The notes beneath the pieces were generated by a model. It ran no database searches. It was not told the origin of the DNA and saw only the letters and a list, made by a program, of their open reading frames with translations. From JACQAI01 sp035507915 (GTDB taxonomy: Bacteria > Pseudomonadota > Alphaproteobacteria > Elsterales > Elsteraceae), in contig DATJNS010000027.1 of assembly GCA_035507915.1 (NCBI GenBank), forward strand, positions 1 through 15,947: a stretch of 15,947 nt of DNA, given 5' to 3'. Of this stretch, positions 14,044 through 15,947 are shown piece after piece; positions within the stretch are counted from its first letter, which is position 1, and every line of letters begins with the position of its first letter. Position numbers and translations under genes: made by a program.

Positions 14044-14093
14044 CCGCCGGCCGGGTCCGGCCGATCTCACGGGCTGGCGTCGGCTGGTCGCCC

Positions 14094-14122
14094 TTCACAT
14101 CCGCGGCAGACTGTGCTATGCG
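14094..14122 (+). promoter_or_regulatory. Predicted promoter of rpsU
   Basis: TTCACA (14094-14099), a 17-base spacer and TATGCG (14117-14122) would start transcription near 14129. An in-frame ATG at 14118 lies inside this -10, which supports the downstream GTG as the true rpsU start. Confidence 0.4.
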
Positions 14123-14156
14123 GTCGGCCCCGTTCGCCCTGGAGCTCGACCCGCCC

Positions 14157-14360
14157 GTGCATGTGATCGTCCGCGACAACAACGTCGATCAGGCGCTGCG
14201 CGCCCTCAAGAAAAAGATGCAGCGCGAGGGCATCTTCCGGGAGATGAAGTTGCGGCGCAATTACGAGAAGCCGTCGGAGCGCCGGGCGCGCGAAAAGGCC
14301 GAGGCGGTGCGCCGGCATCGCAAGCTGTTGCGCAAGCGCATGGAGCGCGAGGGCTTCTAG
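14157..14360 (+). CDS. rpsU: 30S ribosomal protein S21
   Basis: The 67-residue product is S21: the RDNNVDQALRALKKKMQREG segment, the YEKPSERRAREKAEA helix and a basic tail (RRHRKLLRKRMEREG) match the family and its usual length in alphaproteobacteria. S21 binds the 3' end region of 16S rRNA and helps initiation. GTG 14157 is preferred because family members start two residues before V-I/L-V-R-D-N; GGAG (14141-14144) is 12 bases upstream, somewhat far. GTG 14163 is an alternative, and ATG 14118 is rejected as promoter overlap. The gene stands alone, divergent from def, and ends at a strong intrinsic terminator. Confidence 0.95.
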   Translation: MHVIVRDNNVDQALRALKKKMQREGIFREMKLRRNYEKPSERRAREKAEAVRRHRKLLRKRMEREGF

Positions 14361-14385
14361 CCGCCTCCCACAGGCCATCCCAACG

Positions 14386-14416
14386 ACGCCCGCCGCATCC
14401 CGCCGCGGGCGTTTTT
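14386..14416 (+). terminator. Intrinsic terminator of rpsU
   Basis: ACGCCCGC (14386-14393) pairs perfectly with GCGGGCGT (14405-14412), with an 11-base loop, followed directly by five T (14412-14416). It lies 25 bases after the rpsU stop and is the only textbook intrinsic terminator in the window. Confidence 0.85.
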
Positions 14417-14453
14417 GTTGCTAGACTGCGCCGCGAGGCCGCCGGAGGAGCCG

Positions 14454-15380
14454 ATGGCGATCGTCCTGCAGGAGTCGTTGCGCGCGGTGTTCTACGCGCC
14501 GTTCTACGCCGCGCTGGCGCTCGACGCCTACGCGGAGGCCGGCGTCGAGGTGCGTTTCGTGCCGGCGCCGCGCCCCGGCGAGGCGCCGGCGAGCCTGATG
14601 AGCGGCGCCGCCGACGTGGTGTGGGGCGGGCCGATGCGCGTGATGACGCGCTACGACCAGGACCCGTCCGCCGACCTCGTCTGCTTCTGCGAGGTGGTGA
14701 CGCGCGACCCGTTCTTCCTGGTCGGCCGCACCGCGCGGCCGGACTTCGCGCTCGCCGACCTGATGGGCGTGCGCATCGCCACGGTCAGCGAGGTGCCGAC
14801 GCCGTGGATGTGCCTGCAGGAGGATCTGCGGCGCGCCGGGCTCGACCCGGCGCGGCTCGACCGCGTCGCCGACCGCGCGATGGCCGACAACGTCGCGGCG
14901 TTGCGCGCGGGCACGGTCGCGGTCGCCCAGCTGTTCCAGCCCGACGTCGAGGCGCTGGTCGCCGAGGGCGCCGGCCACGTCTGGTACGCCCAGGCCGATC
15001 GCGGCCCATGCTCCTACACCTGCTTCTATACGCGGCGTAGCGTGCTGGCGGCGCGCGCCGACGAGCTCACGCGCATGACCCGCGCGATCTTCGCGACCCA
15101 GAAGTGGCTGCACGCCGCAGCGCCGGCGGCGGTCGCGACGGCGATCGCCGGCTTCTTCCCGTCGGTGCCGGCGGCGCAGCTGACCGCGGCCTGCGCGCGC
15201 TATCGCGGGCTCGGCGTGTGGGGCCGCAACCCTGTGCTGCCGCAGGCCGGCTACGACCGGCTCAAGGCCGGGCTGTTGTCGGGCGGCCTGGTCCGCCGCG
15301 CGCCGTCGTTCGAGCAGGCGGTCGACAACCGGCTCGCCCGCATCGTGATCGAGCAGAACCCGCCCGCGCTGACCCGGTGA
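14454..15380 (+). CDS. NMT1/THI5-like substrate-binding-fold protein without signal peptide
   Basis: The 308-residue protein resembles the NMT1/THI5-like group of periplasmic binding proteins. It starts IVLQESLRAVFYAPFYAAL, has AYAEAGVEVRF (26-35), then a G-A-A-D-V-V-W-G-G segment (51-59), a DLMGVRIAT segment (102-110) and the fold's typical helix/strand alternation. ABC-transporter versions carry a secretion signal. Here there is none, and ATG 14454 is well fixed by GGAGG (14444-14448) 5 bases upstream; the short in-frame extension to 14415 runs into the rpsU terminator and is not signal-like. It contains six cysteines, including C-F-C at 77-79 and Cys186/Cys190, which would suit a cytosolic enzyme or sensor. 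It is followed after 7 bases by an unknown helical protein; no permease or ATPase is visible. Confidence 0.75.
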   Translation: MAIVLQESLRAVFYAPFYAALALDAYAEAGVEVRFVPAPRPGEAPASLMSGAADVVWGGPMRVMTRYDQDPSADLVCFCEVVTRDPFFLVGRTARPDFALADLMGVRIATVSEVPTPWMCLQEDLRRAGLDPARLDRVADRAMADNVAALRAGTVAVAQLFQPDVEALVAEGAGHVWYAQADRGPCSYTCFYTRRSVLAARADELTRMTRAIFATQKWLHAAAPAAVATAIAGFFPSVPAAQLTAACARYRGLGVWGRNPVLPQAGYDRLKAGLLSGGLVRRAPSFEQAVDNRLARIVIEQNPPALTR

Positions 15381-15387
15381 GGCCGTC

Positions 15388-15947
15388 ATGGTGTCGCTCG
15401 CCCTCGACCCGCTGACCCCCGACCGCCCGCTCGAGGTCGCCAAGCAGTACGTGCGGTTGATCCACGAGGCCGCGGAGCAGCGCGCCGACCCCGGCGACCA
15501 GGCCAAGGGCGAGCTCGCGGCGCTCGAGACGATCGCGATCAAGATCCTGGCCGACGTGCGCTACGACGCCGAACGCCTGCTCTATCTCGCCGAGCGCGCC
15601 GCGCTCGACGGCTTCCCGGTGCACGAGCAGCTGATCGCCATCGCCGAGGCGCACGAGGGCGAGATCAAGCGCCTGGGCAGCCAGGTGATCGGCCAGTACA
15701 AGGCGCTGGTCGCGAAGCTGCAGATGTCCCAGCGCCTCGCGAGCCATCTGAAGCGGGTGTTCGCCGACGCCGAAGCCTTTCAGGAGAGCTGGCTCGCGAT
15801 CGCGCGCCAGATGCGCAACCGCGCCCAGACGATCGGCCGACGCGAGCTGCCGCGCGGCCGCGTCGTGATGGCGGCGGAGCTCTATCTGGAGCAGCTCATT
15901 CAGGCGTTCGGCGAGATCGACACGTTGGATCTCGCGCCGACGGTGGC
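15388..15947 (+). CDS. Unknown alpha-helical protein (3' truncated by window)
   Basis: An open frame starts at ATG 15388 and stays open for 186 codons to the window end. GAGG (15379-15382) overlaps the preceding stop codon and lies 5 bases before the ATG, so translation is probably coupled to the NMT1-like gene. The product begins MVSLALDPLTPDRPLEVAKQ and is almost entirely helical, with charged heptad-like stretches such as EAHEGEIKRLGSQVIGQYKALVAKL (about 91-115) and AFQESWLAIARQMRNRAQTI (about 131-150). No signal peptide, membrane span, cysteine or known motif is seen. I do not recognise a family. Third positions are strongly G/C as in neighbouring genes, supporting that it is real. Confidence 0.7.
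   Translation, partial: MVSLALDPLTPDRPLEVAKQYVRLIHEAAEQRADPGDQAKGELAALETIAIKILADVRYDAERLLYLAERAALDGFPVHEQLIAIAEAHEGEIKRLGSQVIGQYKALVAKLQMSQRLASHLKRVFADAEAFQESWLAIARQMRNRAQTIGRRELPRGRVVMAAELYLEQLIQAFGEIDTLDLAPTV

Noticed and set aside
15262..15747. 161-codon minus-strand frame at the window end
   Set aside because: It spans two plus-strand genes with good ribosome sites and coupling; its translation has antisense-type composition and no family resemblance.

Overview
The window looks like core chromosome of a high-GC alphaproteobacterium, probably near the Rhodospirillales; the order is inferred, not tested. The lineage argument rests on families that are essentially alphaproteobacterial (DUF1465/RcdA-like, DUF1192, DUF1013, COQ9-type ubiquinone protein), on the carB-greA pair, and on an L31 protein without zinc-binding cysteines. 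I see no tRNA, rRNA, CRISPR array, insertion sequence, phage gene or recognisable defence locus.

Layout. 1-2107: 3' half of carB, then greA. 2108-2427: a perfect FNR/FixK-type box followed by a 49-residue single-membrane-span protein. 2424-4839 (minus): a half-size ABC exporter, then an Lrp/AsnC regulator. 5024-5257: rpmE, divergent from the ABC gene. 5295-6229 (minus): a DUF1465/RcdA-like gene and a DUF1192 gene, separated by about 310 noncoding bases that include a palindromic repeat element. 6510-7106: DUF1013 putative regulator. 7125-10791: two divergent acyl-CoA ligases, prpE and an AlkK/DmdB-like enzyme. 10844-12003: two DUF465 (YdcH-like) genes around a TIGR02444-family gene. 12137-12637: purE without an adjacent purK. 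12801-14007 (minus): def then COQ9, overlapping by 11 bases. 14157-14360: rpsU with a clear intrinsic terminator. 14454-15947: an NMT1/THI5-like substrate-binding-fold protein without a signal peptide, and a tightly linked unknown helical protein that runs off the window.

Most genes are housekeeping: pyrimidine and purine synthesis, transcript cleavage, two ribosomal proteins, N-terminal deformylation, ubiquinone synthesis and propionate/fatty-acid activation. The least ordinary signals are four. First, two copies of a 108-base palindromic REPIN/BIME-like element (5941-6048 and 12655-12800), in opposite orientation and each abutting a stop codon; the second has a tandemly duplicated arm. Second, the FNR-type site ahead of the tiny membrane protein. 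Third, the cytosolic, cysteine-rich NMT1-like protein and its unknown partner. Fourth, a def promoter placed so that the mRNA would be almost leaderless. I did not find convincing evidence of a wholly new multi-gene system.
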